Shown here: in pieces, positions 10,096 to 21,997 of the stretch
Position numbering within the stretch: position 1 is the stretch's first letter
Layout: each line of letters begins with the position of its first letter
DNA from: Blumeriella jaapii
Lineage: Eukaryota > Ascomycota > Leotiomycetes > Helotiales > Drepanopezizaceae
NCBI GenBank assembly: GCA_009599575.1
Contig: VWND01000095.1
Location: 1,116,001 to 1,180,000 of the forward strand
Direction: 5' to 3'
Length of the DNA: 64,000 nucleotides
Notes under the pieces: generated by a model
What the model was told of the DNA's origin: nothing
Seen by the model: only the letters and a program-made list of their open reading frames with translations
The model's database searches: none
Program-made: the position numbers and the translations under genes

Positions 10096-12756
10096 CTAGA
10101 CGCCGAACATCGAGAAATCCAGCATGTTCCCTCTCTTCAGAAACACCAACCAGTCCACGCTCTTCGCGTCTCCTCCCGCCTGCGAGATCCTCTCTTGCTC
10201 CGCGTACAGACACTTCAACGCGTCGATAGCCCTCGCGAAGCTCCTCGTGCTCGTCTCCGCAAACATCGAGCCGAGGATCTGCAGGATCTCGGCCTTATCT
10301 TCGATCGAAGTCACCAGCGTCCCGGCCATGAAGGTGGCAAAGAGATTGCTGTTGGCGACAGCATGGGCCCGGCCCCATCGATGGCGCAGGAGGTAGAGAA
10401 TCTCCCGCGCGGCGAATTGCATGTACTGCTCTCTTCGCTTCGAGAGCTTGCTGCGCTGCTGGGGCAAGATGGAGGTGTGGAGGTAGATGCGTAGTGCGCG
10501 GACGGTAAACTGCGTCTGCTGTCTGTTAGCTTCGATGGGAGAACAGAGGGACAATCGCTAACTGTGTCGAAGGTCGTTTTCAGCTGGACGGGCAGGGCCG
10601 CATAAGCCTCATCGTAAATATCCTTTGGTAGAGGTGGAGCGTGTTTCTCGCAGTAGCTCTTCAGGTCTTGGACCTTCTGCTCCAGCTCCCGAAACCGTGG
10701 CTCTAACTGCGAGAGCTCGGTTAGTTCTCCTCTGTTCGTGTCCTCTATCGTTTGTCTGACGACACGGTGCACCCAGCCGCCGAGGATATTAAAAGTCGCG
10801 ATATGTCGTGAGTTTGAGGCGCCCTCAAATGCCGCGTCCATGTTTCCTTCTTCGTCTCCGTGGGGTGCCTCGAAAGTCGCAACTACCACTAGATGGGGGG
10901 CCGAATTAGCAATTTCCATGCTGGATCGCTTGAGAAGAGAACTCGATGGTTTCGATAAACTTAATTCAACTGGAATACCTGTGGCTCGCTAATGTCTTAC
11001 ATGGATCTGAAATGGCTGTGAAAGCCTGCCGCTGTAACAGAACGCTGGACATATCGCACTAGGTGAAGTTTGTCAGCAAGCTATTCATGCGAATTGGGAG
11101 AATATTTTACGTAGAGCATAATACTAGCAGCACAGCTCAAGGCAACATTCGTGCATTTTAAACACTTTTGACCATGATATACGTCTGACGACTTCGTCGC
11201 TGCTGTCGTGAAAAGCCAGCCCAGGAGCCGAGAAAGTTGGACGAGGTGGTTGCGCTCAAAGTCTACACGACCGTCGCACGCAGCAACATCATAACTAGCA
11301 TATTAGCAGCATTCTTGTCCCTCAGGTAAGAGAGCTTACATGAGTAGTAAAAAGTGCGTGAAAAGCATGTTGATTGAATATATGTCGCTGTATTGTCTCA
11401 AGCCTTCCACGGCAATCCTAGTGTTGTGAAGGGTCAGTCATGCTTTCGTTTTGATACCAGAGGGTTCACAATGTGCTTTGAGAAGTACTTCTGTCACTTA
11501 CTGGTAGTACAAGAGGGAGTCGAGACGATTCAGACGCTCCCTATTGCTCAGCGAAAGAGCGGACACCGCCAAAATAGCGTTGTAAAGCTGGAATGTCAGC
11601 TTGGAACCACTCTGGCGGGGTATATGACTACTCACAGGATTGAATGAGGCTGCTGCAACTGTTCGACAATAGATCACGGTCAGCAAATTTGCTCTATCTT
11701 CGCAAGTTTGAAAAGGTCACGATGACTCTATGATTGGAGCAAAAGACCAGGTGATATGTCGAGATATCAACTTACGCTCGAACGCATCTTCTGTTTCGCC
11801 ATCGGAATGACATAATGGCCGTGTTTCGAGGACAGGAAAACGAGTATTTACATGCATGTTGTACACCACTACCGAGCGGTAATGATTATAATACCTAAGT
11901 CTGGTCAATGGCTGTCTCAGCCAGGGTCACCCGGAGGCAGAACTCACATCAGATCTCGGGTGTGAATGAACGCCTGGTCGAACATGCTGAGATGCGTCTC
12001 GTCTTGTTTTTCTTGCACGGTAAGATCGAGGCCTGATTGCATTCGCCGTGACAGACTGGCTCCGGTACTTGCCACCGAGATCGCCGTATTCGTAGGGATG
12101 ACTGTTGCAAGCGAGTTCCGTCCAGAGACGGACGGAGATGAATGAGCATACGCATAGTCTTCGAACATCTCAAGCTTCACAGGTGGAGCTGGGATCGAAT
12201 GGACTGTCTCGACGGCGCTCTTGGCGTCAGCTTCGTTGATGCTGTAGACATCCTGAAAATGAGCCGGGGTTGAATTTAAAAATTGCGTCCCTGAACTCGT
12301 TAGAATGAAGCGTTTAGCACTTGATTGCAGGAACCAACCTGGTCTTTCCAGGATTTCTGCATCATCCGGGTTAGGGCTCTCGTCTTCAGGGTCCCATATC
12401 GAGTTCCTCTCGGAAGTCACACTTGATAAAGAAGCACGTGCTGGGCTTGTCAACGCAGGTCGTCCGTATGGTTTTCAAAACACGTACTGGACATTGTCTG
12501 ATCTCTCCATTTGAACCTCGAGATTCTCTCGCACTTGAGACCTAGCCTCTTGCAATTGAAGCATATCGGCTTCTCCTTTCCACACCTCACTTTGCGCCTC
12601 TATTGACCGAATCAACTCAGCACTTTGGGGGCCCCGGTACGGTATGTCTACCTGACACGTCCTAGAATTTGAGGTCAGGCCAGGCTTCGAACATAGACGG
12701 TTCAAGATTTACCGGCATCTTGCGGATGGTTCTTGCGAAGTCGCTTTAGACGCCAT
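10096..12756 (-). CDS. Fungal-specific regulator-like protein with Fungal_trans_2 domain, no zinc cluster
   Basis: Twelve exons read by hand: 12756..12713, 12661..12488, 12445..12339, 12290..11948, 11894..11776, 11658..11636, 11587..11502, 11417..11340, 11294..11111, 11058..11001, 10969..10563, 10509..10096; all phases agree and give 678 aa. Introns are 42-117 bp with normal borders, except the one at 10970..11000, which is only 31 bp and may be wrong. The central and C-terminal parts match the Fungal_trans_2 (PF11951) architecture of Zn2Cys6 regulators, for example YNAILAVSALSLSNRERLNR, FTHFLLLIYDVAACDG and the C-terminal FATFMAGTLVTSIEDKAEI followed by the RALDALK-like helix. The N-terminus (MASKATSQEPSARCRTCQ) has only one CxxC and no binuclear cluster, so DNA binding is not supported; an upstream exon could have been missed. 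Confidence 0.7.
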
Positions 12757-14649
12757 AGCTCGCGATCAAGAGTGCGAAGCAGGCCGCTCACGCCAGAGGA
12801 GGTCTGCCCGAGGGACGTGCTGCTTTGGTATTGGACAGACCGATCTCATACCTGAATATGGCTGAGCATCATTCACGCGCACTGAATCGTGCCGGCGTTG
12901 TTAAAGGCCGACCTCGGGGTAAAGACTCTGCCACAGATCAGCTCACGTACCGTCCAGTGTCAATAATGCAATCATGCCCCACCCCACAATGTTTGGTTGA
13001 CAGGCAAAGACATTCAGCTGAATCTCTCGAGCTGCCACCGACTAGTCTCAAAGATGATAACACATGACTTACTCCAAACGCAAGGGCTAGGAGAACAATA
13101 TTGTTTTTTTTTTTGGTGGTATGGGAAAACTAGTTTCATCAACGTTGTGTACGTTCAGCCAACGCCAGATCCACATCCCTGAAGCGCCCGTCATGCCGGG
13201 CGAATGAAATCTGTGAGCAGCATCCTGATGATCTCCATATGATTCGGCCAGTCTTGCGAAGTTAGGGATATGCCGCGGTAGATGCACGTCAGCGAGGCGT
13301 CGAATCAGCCGCCCAGCAAGCCGCCAGAGCTTTGATATTATAACATCGCATAATTCTGTGTGCTCCGGATGTCCTGTGAATTCTTAGCCTGGATAAGGAA
13401 TTTTTTCATCGGTTATCTCTTCTGTACGGACCAAACAAAGTACGTTGTTGATTTTCACACCTACTGTGGATTTGATCGCTGACTTGGAGGCCGCCCACAC
13501 GTGATTAACACGTGCATCTCTACCCGCTCGAAACACAACGACGACTTGGCTCTCGAGCCTTTCGGAAAGCGGGTCAAACAGGTAATTAACTAGCTTAGAC
13601 TCTCAACATACACAGTACATCCATCCGAGTCTTCCAATTTGCAGCATTCAAATGCGATGGAGCAGGGTGTGATTGATTAGTCTTCCAAAATCTACAGACA
13701 GGACATACTGTACAGTACTACACGGTAAGCGAAGAGGCAGCCTGAGGCAGACGTTCTAATTCTTCCACTGCTCCGAACCTTCACTCGCTATTTATTTATT
13801 TACTTTCCCCCTCGAAGTCGTTGAAAAGATACGTGTCAACCTAAACTGCGACGTGCAACAAAAACTCCTCCAAGTATCATGAAGCAGGGGTGTTTGATTG
13901 GACAGCCGAACAACTCCTTTTTGGCTTAAGGCAGGTGGAAACAGGTAGTGCCTCAGGCACACTTTTCGATCTGTGGCGCTGCTCCGAACGTCAATTGCTT
14001 TCCTCCTCGAGGACAGTTGAAGGATGTCGAAAACCTTTTGCGAGTTACTCTCTGCTTGCTCGGACACGCACTGAGACGTGTAGTGCAATTCCCTGGCATT
14101 GGGCAACGTGCAGAAACCACCAAACCATCTGTACACTCACTCCTCTCTCCTCTCTCCTCTCTCCGCTTTCTAGAAGAAATAGTGAGTGCATGGAAGAGCT
14201 CGCGCATGTTGATTGGGGTTTGTAAACCAACCCAGATGAGGGCGATACGCAGTTTTTCTGCTAGAGAGGGACCGGAGGATTGGATGTGGTTCCTCGAGAT
14301 GCAAACTGTTTGCCAATGGCCGGCCTTGCGAAAGGGACATGTACTGTACGTCCTCTTGTGATTCACGAGGGCTGGCTTGCACGATGTTCTTGCTCACGAA
14401 GTTCTCTGGGAAAGATTCAGAGTCTTTGAATGACACAGAATCGCACACTCACAGTCTAGAGGGACCCTAGGACAATGGCCCTATACCTCTTTGACTCGCA
14501 TCCGTCATTCAATGACCATGACCGAATTACCCGGTAGTAAGAGGGTATTTAGTTCCTTGGTGGAACTTGCAACCCACTTCCTTTATATCAACCTGCTCTC
14601 CCACAATCTCCTGCAGCGCGAACATCGATATTCATCATCGAATTCAATC
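12757..14649. other. Intergenic region between regulator and lactonase genes
   Basis: Divergent promoter space. It contains a short T-tract at about 13105, a GTACTGTAC-like palindrome at 13707-13718 and two weakly similar stretches near 13731-13840 and 13941-14030. I looked here for a missing zinc-cluster exon of the regulator and found none with a full Cys6 pattern. Confidence 0.45.
14582..14588 (+). promoter_or_regulatory. TATA-like box of the lactonase gene
   Basis: TTTATAT, about 65 bp before the ATG at 14650. Inferred from sequence and spacing. Confidence 0.3.
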
Positions 14650-16368
14650 ATGAGAATCTCAGCACCCCTCCTGCAAGCCTTTGGCTACATGGCCATCGGC
14701 TATGCAGCCAGGCTGTTTGTATCATCTTACTCGGGCAATATCACCACCATCGATGTGACCGACGTCAAAGACAGAGTCGATCTCAAAGCCGTGGCTTTCT
14801 CGCGAGCGTGTGCCCCTAGCCCGTCGTGGCTGCAGTACGACAGTAAGGAGTCCATCCTCTATTGCGCAGATGAGGGACTATCGACTCCACAAAGTGCGAC
14901 TTTCGTCTCGTTGAAAGCTGAGAAGAGCGGTGCCCTGACGCCGCTGGGAAATATCACGACTCTGAATGGTGGCGTGAACACCGTTCGCTACAGCGACGGA
15001 CCCAACGATCTCATGGCGATCGCGCATTAGTAAGTCCCTCTTTTGGATGGCCGGGATTTCTGAGAAGGAAGAGGAGTATAAGAATGTGGAGAGCTGATGC
15101 TGAAGTTTGTAGCGGCGGTTCTGGAATCAGTATCGTAAATGTTACGAACCCCAAGTCTCTCAACCTCCTCCGCACCTATACATTTGTTTTCACACCTCCT
15201 GCAATACTCCTGGGCTCCCCGTCTTCACTAGCCGCGCCGTCTGCTTCACCGAAACGTCCTTTCGTTCACCAAGTCGTCCTTGACCCGACGGGAAAGTTCA
15301 TGATGGCACCTGATCTGAGCGCAGACCTTGTGCATGTCTTCGGACTCGATGAAAATGGACTGCTCACTGACCCCATTGGCCAGATGCCTCTCGGTGTGAA
15401 TATTGGCTCTGGGCCGAGACACCTGGCGTTCTATCGGCCGGCCGGGGATAGCAAGAAGACCTATGTATATCTCGTGCTCGAGGTAGAAGTAATGCTCCAT
15501 GGGTACGAGGTCATCTACACCGAAAAGGGAACGCTGGAGTTCAAGAAAATTTACACGAACACTCTTTGGGGCGGTGACAAGCTCCCAGCTGGAGCGACAG
15601 CGGCCGAGATTGCAATCACCGTAAGTCGAGTGTTTCCGATCAGAATTGAGCCTGGTTCTCTGATACTGATACTGATGTGATTATGTGTAGCCGGACAACA
15701 AGTTCATGATCGTTTCCTCGCGGACTGAAAAGTCCTTCCAGATGCCAATCGTGTCAGACACCCTTGCCGTCTTCTCCCTCGATCCGAAAACCGGTCTCCC
15801 AACACCACAGCAGCGGTTCCCAGCTGGTGGTGTCGGGCCACGCTCCTTCGCTATCAACAAGAAGGGCGATCGAGTAGCAGTAGCGCTACACGTAGACAAC
15901 CGAGTCGCGATTCTCGCACGGGACACGAAGACTGGAAAGTTCACCTCGCACCTGGGCTCTCTCGATCTGGATGTTGGCGGAGTTCCTGGCCTGGTAAGCA
16001 GCGTCGTGTGGGTGGAGGAGTGTGAAGGTACTGGCAACGGAGCTGATGGATGTGATCATACCGTGAGTACCTCTGCTACAACGTTGACACGAAGCTCGAC
16101 CTCGACCAGAACTGAGAGACTCAGCACATACTCGAATGTGGTGGCATCGACTCCGCAGCCTGCTAGTCCGACGTCAAGTTCGGCCGCTGCATCGTCAAAC
16201 CTAGCTGGCACTGGTGCAACGGAACCAGTATCGCCGGGGCTCTCTCCATCCATGGCTCCTTCTTCTTTGCCAACAGCTCCCGCAGTTTTTGGTGCTGACA
16301 CCGTTTCTGCACCGCCTTTATCAACATCCTTTTCGAAAGGCATGGTGGACACATACCACTCATACTAG
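14650..16368 (+). CDS. Lactonase-family seven-bladed beta-propeller protein, probably secreted
   Basis: Three exons, 14650..15029, 15113..15620 and 15691..16368, giving 521 aa; introns of 83 and 70 bp have GTAAGT donors and TAG acceptors. The protein fits the lactonase family PF10282 (6-phosphogluconolactonase / carboxy-cis,cis-muconate cyclase type): blade motifs include LFVSSYSGNITTIDV, HQVVLDPTGKFMMAPDL, IGSGPRHLAFY, PDNKFMIVSSRT and GVGPRSFAINKKGDRVAVAL. The start MRISAPLLQAFGYMAIGYAA resembles a signal peptide. The last 110 residues are Ser/Thr/Pro-rich, typical of O-glycosylated secreted fungal proteins. The substrate is unknown; relatives hydrolyse lactones or cyclise muconates. Residues about 160-195 (TPPAILLGSPSS...) look like an insertion relative to the family, but the frame stays open. 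Confidence 0.85.
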
Positions 16369-17677
16369 CAAGTGCGGGCAGGTGAAATGTGTGGCGGCAT
16401 CGGCAGCGGACCTGCAAATGGTGGATGTTCTAGCATGGAATCCAGAAATTGGCGACGGAGACGGACACAAGGCCATAGAAGTTGCCACTAATGTTTGTGT
16501 AGATTTGAAGAAAGCCTCTAAGGCAACGAACAAGGGATTTGAAAATGGATGAGCGAGCTAGGGTATGTGATGGGTTTTGAGGATGATATAGAGGCGTGCA
16601 TCTGGATTCTTTACCTCATGAGCATATAAAATGAGAAACGTTGCATTCTACGTCTGGCGACAGCCACTTCTGAGCATTGAAAGAGACTGATTGAAACTAA
16701 GATGATGATGATGATATTGTTTAACGTCTGGAGGGGGCAGTGAAACTGCGCAACCTCAAGCCTCCCGCAGGGCATTGGAGACGTGCTAAGCTGGGGATTT
16801 TTACATACAAGAGACCCTCGAGAAAGCAGTTATATAAAAGAAATGTGTGACAAAAGGTCCGCTATTTGAGCCCTTCCCCTACAGGCGGGATGATTGATTG
16901 AAACTAAGAGAGACTCCTGGTAACAAAGAAGCTTTACATAGAAGCGAATGATATCCTTACATTGTTTGACTGACCTACTGCATCCAGAACAACTCTGCAG
17001 CTTATGGTCCTCGAGCGTGGCAAGGTGATAGAGAGCAATCAGCATCAGGGAGTGGGCCCTGGTGCGGAAGTCGTGCCAAGCTACGATTTGGGTAGCAACA
17101 TGTTGTTGCACTGAACTATTCTCATTGCTTCAGCAAGTCCTTTCATCTTCCTATGGATGGCATTCTTCCCTTTTTGTAAAAACCCTTAAGGACACACTGT
17201 TTAGTCAAGACTGCTTTTATTCGCTGATATCTGCATGCCTGTTGCGAGCTACAGGTCTTTCATAGCTTCGTCAGAGTAGCCTCTGGCTTGAATAGAAGAC
17301 CAAGGGGCAACAGGCCTAGAAGTGGGCGCGGGCGCGGGCGCTATCATTCCTATTGGAGATTGGAACAGATTTGGAGCTGGGATTTGTAGACGCCAAAGAC
17401 ACGGCAAAGACGATCATGAAGTATCTGCAAAGAACCTGGGTTCTTCGCTCGACTCAAATTCAGAAAGGTCGCACTACTCTTTCTGCTGAGGTTTGAGATT
17501 TGGCTGCAGTCGATGGCTTCCGGCGAACAAGTTCATGAAGCATAGAACGGCCAAAGAACGCTGTCACGTGTGGGGTCCGTGCACTGGTAACTCGAACTCC
17601 AACCACTTTCACACCCTCGACCACAAACAGCACACTACCCACCTCTACAACCCTATGCTCGAGGTTCTTCTTTGAGT
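16369..17677. other. Intergenic, nothing recognised
   Basis: Contains a short GAT trinucleotide run near 16700 and a GC-rich GGGCGC run near 17325; no gene-like frame with motif or splice support. Confidence 0.5.
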
Positions 17678-17961
17678 ATGGGTGAAGCGTCTGAGATCGC
17701 TGCCGGCATTTGCTGGAATTGCAAGAATGGCAAAAGAAAATGCAGCAAGGACCTCCCGGCCTGCACCCGATGCTCTACGTTCGTTGCACATCCCGTGGTA
17801 TTCAGACACAAAGCTGACGATAGGCTGAAGACTATTGCTCGAGTGTAACTATGATATCAAATCATCCGGATGACCATCGAAGTTTCCTACAGATATCTAT
17901 TGGACTTGGCGTTTGTAGACCTGCTGTCTCTCCTTCTTCCAGCCATGTATGCTGTCTATAA
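17678..17961 (+). pseudogene. Truncated Zn2Cys6 transcription factor (zinc cluster only)
   Basis: Two short exons, 17678..17782 and 17824..17961, encode 80 aa. The 41-bp intron (GTTGCA donor, GCTGACG branch, GATAG acceptor) lies between the fifth and sixth cysteines. Spliced, the spacing is Cys-x2-Cys-x6-Cys-x6-Cys-x2-Cys-x7-Cys (CWNC, KRKC, PACTRC, DYC), a complete binuclear zinc cluster with the basic NGKRK run that contacts DNA. The frame then ends at TAA about 35 residues later, with no dimerisation or Fungal_trans region. I call it a remnant of a longer regulator; a very small single-domain protein, or further exons I cannot see, are alternatives. It faces the acyl-CoA dehydrogenase relic just downstream. 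Confidence 0.6.
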
Positions 17962-18187
17962 AAAATACCTTAGGACAATTTGGAAAGAGGTGTAACGTTG
18001 GTAGTAAGCAATGACTTTTCGTCTCCATAAATCTAGCTAACCGGACCAGAATATTTACCTTGACCTTATTGGTACTGCGTTATCGAACGAATCTCATCAT
18101 CGAGCCCACTCGGATGGGCTGTCGGCTTTATTCGTGGGAACCAGAGGTTTGAATGACACACGAGAATGGACATCAAGAACCAATCGA

Positions 18188-18992
18188 TTACCCAAATGTC
18201 GTCTCCCAGGGCTTGTAATCTTCAGCGTTCAATATCTGCTCCGATTGTTATCGCCAAACACCCGTGTTGCCACCGCCGGTAAGTGGCAGATACATCGCAT
18301 CATCCAAGAACTTCGGATATGGACCATATTTGCTGTACGAGAAGCTGGAAAGATCAGCAATCGTCGAAACTTGAGGTTATGGACTTACAATCCAACGGCT
18401 GGCATTGCATCCACGACTGCCTTGACAGCGAGATCTGGGCCTAAATCGTCCCAGCCACAGGAGCTTGTCGCCCAAATCTGCTTCAATTCAGCTTCGTCCA
18501 GAGCAAAGAAAGGATTTGAACCTTCTCGCCAGTAATCAACCATTCTTGTCCGTCCCTCGTTGCCAGTATTTTCAGTCCGCTCTCACCCTTCTCCAACCAA
18601 TTTGCCACACACGATGGCTCAGTATGTAATAAGCTTGCATTTGGCTCCTCTTCGCCTCTCAAGAACGGCTTTAGATACCGCTTACTCTGCGCTGGGGTTC
18701 CTGCTATCAGGAGCGGAGAAAGGTCTAGCCCAGTGCTGAATTTTGTCAATGACGGGCTGCGGTCGTACTTGGACAATTACTCGACAAAGGAGAGCAGCTT
18801 CAAGAACAGCCCGGCTGTTCCTCTGAACGCTCTCGGGATCAATCCTTTGGTGAGCCCGGCTTTTACTGCTTGCCCGTAGAAAGGACGGAGGGCCTGAAAA
18901 TGCTCCTTCTGCGTCGGGTACTTCTCGTATTTTTCTGCTGCCCTGATCAGAACATTCTCAGCAAAGTCCGCTGCATTTTCGCGAATGGTGTT
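18188..18992 (-). pseudogene. Acyl-CoA dehydrogenase pseudogene, internally deleted
   Basis: Three blocks, 18992..18522, 18477..18389 and 18344..18188, still match fungal acyl-CoA dehydrogenases. Block 1 has the N-terminal domain (TIRENAADFAENVL, PSLTKFSTGLDLSPLLIAGTP, SLLHTEP, ANWLEKG, WLITGEK); block 2 continues with IWATSSCGWDDLGPDL; block 3 has the C-terminal end GGGNTGV...AEDYKPW. Introns at 18478..18521 and 18345..18388 keep good borders. The gene is dead: TAA stops interrupt the frame at 18777-18779 and 18248-18250, and most of the middle and C-terminal catalytic domain, roughly 150-200 residues, is missing between blocks 2 and 3. The 5' exon with the start was not found. Confidence 0.8.
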
Positions 18993-20163
18993 CTAGGATG
19001 GGGAGAGTGTGGAATCGATCATTTTTGTTTTGGATCTGCTTCCTTATGCTAGAGCACGGATATGAACTTTTTTAAGTTGAGCTTTGAATTTTGGGTATTT
19101 CGTCCTTTTCATAGTCTTCTTCATGCGGTGCGACGGCAGAATTCAACCTGCCATCCTCGTCGACGAGTACCAGCGAAGCTCGCGAGATCTTCTCTCGCAT
19201 CAGCAGTGTTGTGCTTTGTAGGCATGTTGGGGAATTCAGGGACAGCTGCGGTCGCACGTGTCATCTGATTTTCTTGTTTTCTTGACACTTAAGTTGATAT
19301 TACCTTTTTTATCCGGTGTTCTGTCGGCAAATTCTTGCTTTACTGGCGGTTGGCTTGTCGTCTATGTTATGTAGTGGCAATGGTATGGTCTGGGCTCCAG
19401 CTCGCTTTGCTATGTTTTGTACAACCTCGCACTGATTGGACCAGACACATTGTATCAGACCTTTGAACATACTTGATTTCTTTATAAAGATATCTAGATG
19501 AAGAATAGAAGAGAGTTGAAGATAGAAAGTAAACATTCTCTTCTCGGGTGTTTTCTTTTGACGCTCCGAAGCAACGTAAACAAACCTCGGGTTTCTCTCC
19601 GTCCTCCGTCCCCAATCCGGCAAGTTTCAGAGCCGAAGCTTTTCCCCCGGCCAAGTTTATTTCGTGCGTCTCTACAAGTCACCTTTGACACTCACCTTCG
19701 ATCTCGAATTTGCATGGGACGCCCCAAACCAGAGTGATCCTTCTGCATTGCGCACTCTGCACAAACAAAAGTTCGACTTGACTCACTTCGAGGGCAATAC
19801 GGCAACAAACACTCTCGAATTGACTTGAAACAGGTCGATCCGAATCGCATCGACGTCAACTGATTGTTCATTTGCTACTACGAAAGGAAATAAAGAAACC
19901 CCGAATTTGTGCCAGACACTGACACAGCAAGATTGTCACCTTCGATCTCCAATCTCATACGGAACGCTTGAAGATTGCGCGTCTGCACAATCAAAAGGTC
20001 CAAATTGGCTCGATTCCACCGTAATACGGCAATAGCTGTCCTCACATTGGCTCGAAACAGGTCAATCCAAGTACAATTGGCTCCAAGTGCTTGGTAGTTT
20101 CTTCTCCTACTACAAAAAGGAGAGCAGGAAGAATAGCTTGGCTCCAGATATCGAAACGGCAAG
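18993..20163. other. Intergenic region with a diverged tandem duplication
   Basis: Between the acyl-CoA dehydrogenase relic and the Cys-rich gene; the duplicated part is annotated separately. No other gene-like signal. Confidence 0.5.
19670..20125 (+). repeat. Two diverged direct repeats of about 220 bp
   Basis: Copy A (about 19670-19895) and copy B (about 19905-20125) align along their length: ACCTTCGATCTC, then a TTGCGC..CTGCACAA block, CAATACGGCAA, GAAACAGGTC and a closing CTACTAC-AAAGGA. Translations of both copies contain TFDL and LHxQK motifs but are interrupted by stops, so this may be a decayed small coding repeat next to the Cys-rich gene at 20164. Confidence 0.55.
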
Positions 20164-21046
20164 ATGTGTATCTTCTACACCTGGCAGTATGCGCGATGCC
20201 GCCCATGTCCTGGTGAACATGAGACCTGTGGGGGCTACACCCTCGTCGGGCCATGCGAGGAGAAGTTGAGTCAGGGCGTATGCGAGAAGGCCGACGGCTA
20301 TACTTGGATCACGAAGTATAGCGGTAGATGTATTGTACGATCCCTCTCTCCATTGCCTCCCCCTCTCTAGCCCGGCCGGCATTCCAAAGTTCTCTTTGAT
20401 AATGGATTGGAAACTAACAGGGTGATCACAACAGAGGTGCGACGTGGATTCTCGATCGATAAAGTTCCAGAATGACCATGGTATCACACGTACCGACTCA
20501 GGCGTCTCTCTTCCCGTGTACGAGACCGACTGGGTTGACGGTCGGTGGGTGGCGGTCCCTCCTGGTACGGCTGTCAATCAGGCCTGGCTGGATATGGAAG
20601 AGGCAAAAAGGGTGCAAGAGCTTGAGTCTGACGTTCATCCATATGCTCGACGCGAAGAAAGTGATGATGATGATTCCAAGGCTGAGTTATGTATTGGCAG
20701 AAGTGAAGTGGAGACGAATGATTGGGGAATCTCATTTCCAGAGTTGGCGGGTGCTAGTTCGGGTCGTTTCGGCATTTCGGACGTTGTAGGAGGCCCTCCT
20801 GGTCGGGAGTCGACGGACGGTGAGTGGAGTCATAAGCGTGCGCTGAGCATGGCAGGATGCCTTGCTGAAGAGGAGAAGGCGAGGAAGAGGGCCAAAAAGG
20901 AGATGCCAACAAAAGTGATCAGAACCATCCTGAGGGAGATATTGCCGAAGTTTGACGAGGCTACAAGGATGGAGCTTGAGGAGTCAAACGGTTGCGAATA
21001 TCCTGTCATGGGAGCTGCTGATCGTGGCTGCCAGGGCTTCGCATAG
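20164..21046 (+). CDS. Hypothetical protein with Cys-rich N-terminus
   Basis: Two exons, 20164..20334 and 20435..21046, give 260 aa. The 100-bp intron has donor GTACGA, a perfect ACTAACA branch site and CAACAG acceptor; splicing keeps frame and joins SGRCI to RCDVDSRS, completing a CIRC motif. The N-terminal 60 residues contain eight cysteines (MC, ARCRPC, ETC, GPC, GVC, SGRCIRC), suggesting a small zinc- or disulphide-stabilised domain. No signal peptide is obvious. The rest is acidic (EESDDDDSK) with a Lys/Arg stretch (KARKRAKKE) that could be a nuclear signal, followed by a predicted helix. I recognise no family; the opening MC... resembles the small Cys-rich gene at 24148 in style, not in alignment. 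Confidence 0.6.
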
Positions 21047-21997
21047 ATAGAATCCGAGAACGACAACAAGCATCCAGTCAGAGATTTGTACTTTAGAGCA
21101 CCTTTCTTCTCTGCTCGTTCGGGGTCTTGCTATGCATTGGTATGCGATACCTTTGCTTGGCTCGACTCCCTGCCACCTGGAGAATCCTAAGAAAGCAGGC
21201 TATCGTCTTTGATGATTGACTAGACGCAATTAATAAAACTACAAGCACCTCTTCTTTTTTGGTCACAAACGATGTTACCGATGGTAGTCGAGCAGGCTAC
21301 AGGTGTCATGAGTCCATAGTAACTTCGAGGGTAAACACTTTGAACCAGTCTGCAATCTTAATCTAGAAGCATATCTGAATCAAGATGGCAGTTAAATGAC
21401 CACTTCTTTCCTCGACACTAACATATCACGAGCAAGAGAGCGCCATCCCCCCTACAGAAGGGCCAGAATTTGTGAGACCACGGTCTATCAGATTATATGA
21501 ATAAGAACGAGGGAACTCACCTTAATGAGCATCTAGTTCTTATAGAGTAGCCAGTGAGTTTTCCCTTTGCCAGTACGGCCAATGACAACGTTTACCAAAA
21601 TGTTATTAGTGTCAACAGTGTTACTGGATATGGTAAAACAACATTTATCGAAGCGAATGCAGGTCGTTCCCCTGTCGTATCCACACTTGGCCTGTAGATA
21701 TGTACAGTAGAAGCAGAAGAAGCTATCAGACCACCTTACCTGCACGACCAACTTGATCAGTCAAAAGAACTACCTCGGTTACCAGTAGGAATACAAACAT
21801 TTCGATCCTTGTCGTCCTGCACGCTGACCCGGCATGTGTGTTGACTAATCAATCCCCTAGTGGCAGCTTCTCGTTCGTAACGTGGACCACGACGTCACTG
21901 CTATCTGGAGTACTTTATAACCCGGACTATCCGCGATTATTCTGATAACCTCTTCTACTGTTCATTCGAGGCTAGGTAGTTCCACGAAGTCGTCGAA
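21047..21997. other. Intergenic, promoter of molybdoenzyme gene
   Basis: No gene-like frame. The last part carries the TATA-like box listed separately. Confidence 0.5.
21914..21920 (+). promoter_or_regulatory. TATA-like box of the sulfite-oxidase-family gene
   Basis: TTTATAA, about 80 bp before the ATG at 21998. Inferred from sequence and spacing. Confidence 0.35.

Noticed and set aside
13731..14030. Two similar stretches near 13731-13840 and 13941-14030
   Set aside because: Similarity is patchy (CTGCTCCGAAC, CCTCGA, GTTGAA) and could be chance; no clear unit.
18505..18530. GGTTCAAATCC, a tRNA B-box-like sequence on -
   Set aside because: No acceptor stem or A box around it; it is the donor end of an intron in the acyl-CoA dehydrogenase relic.
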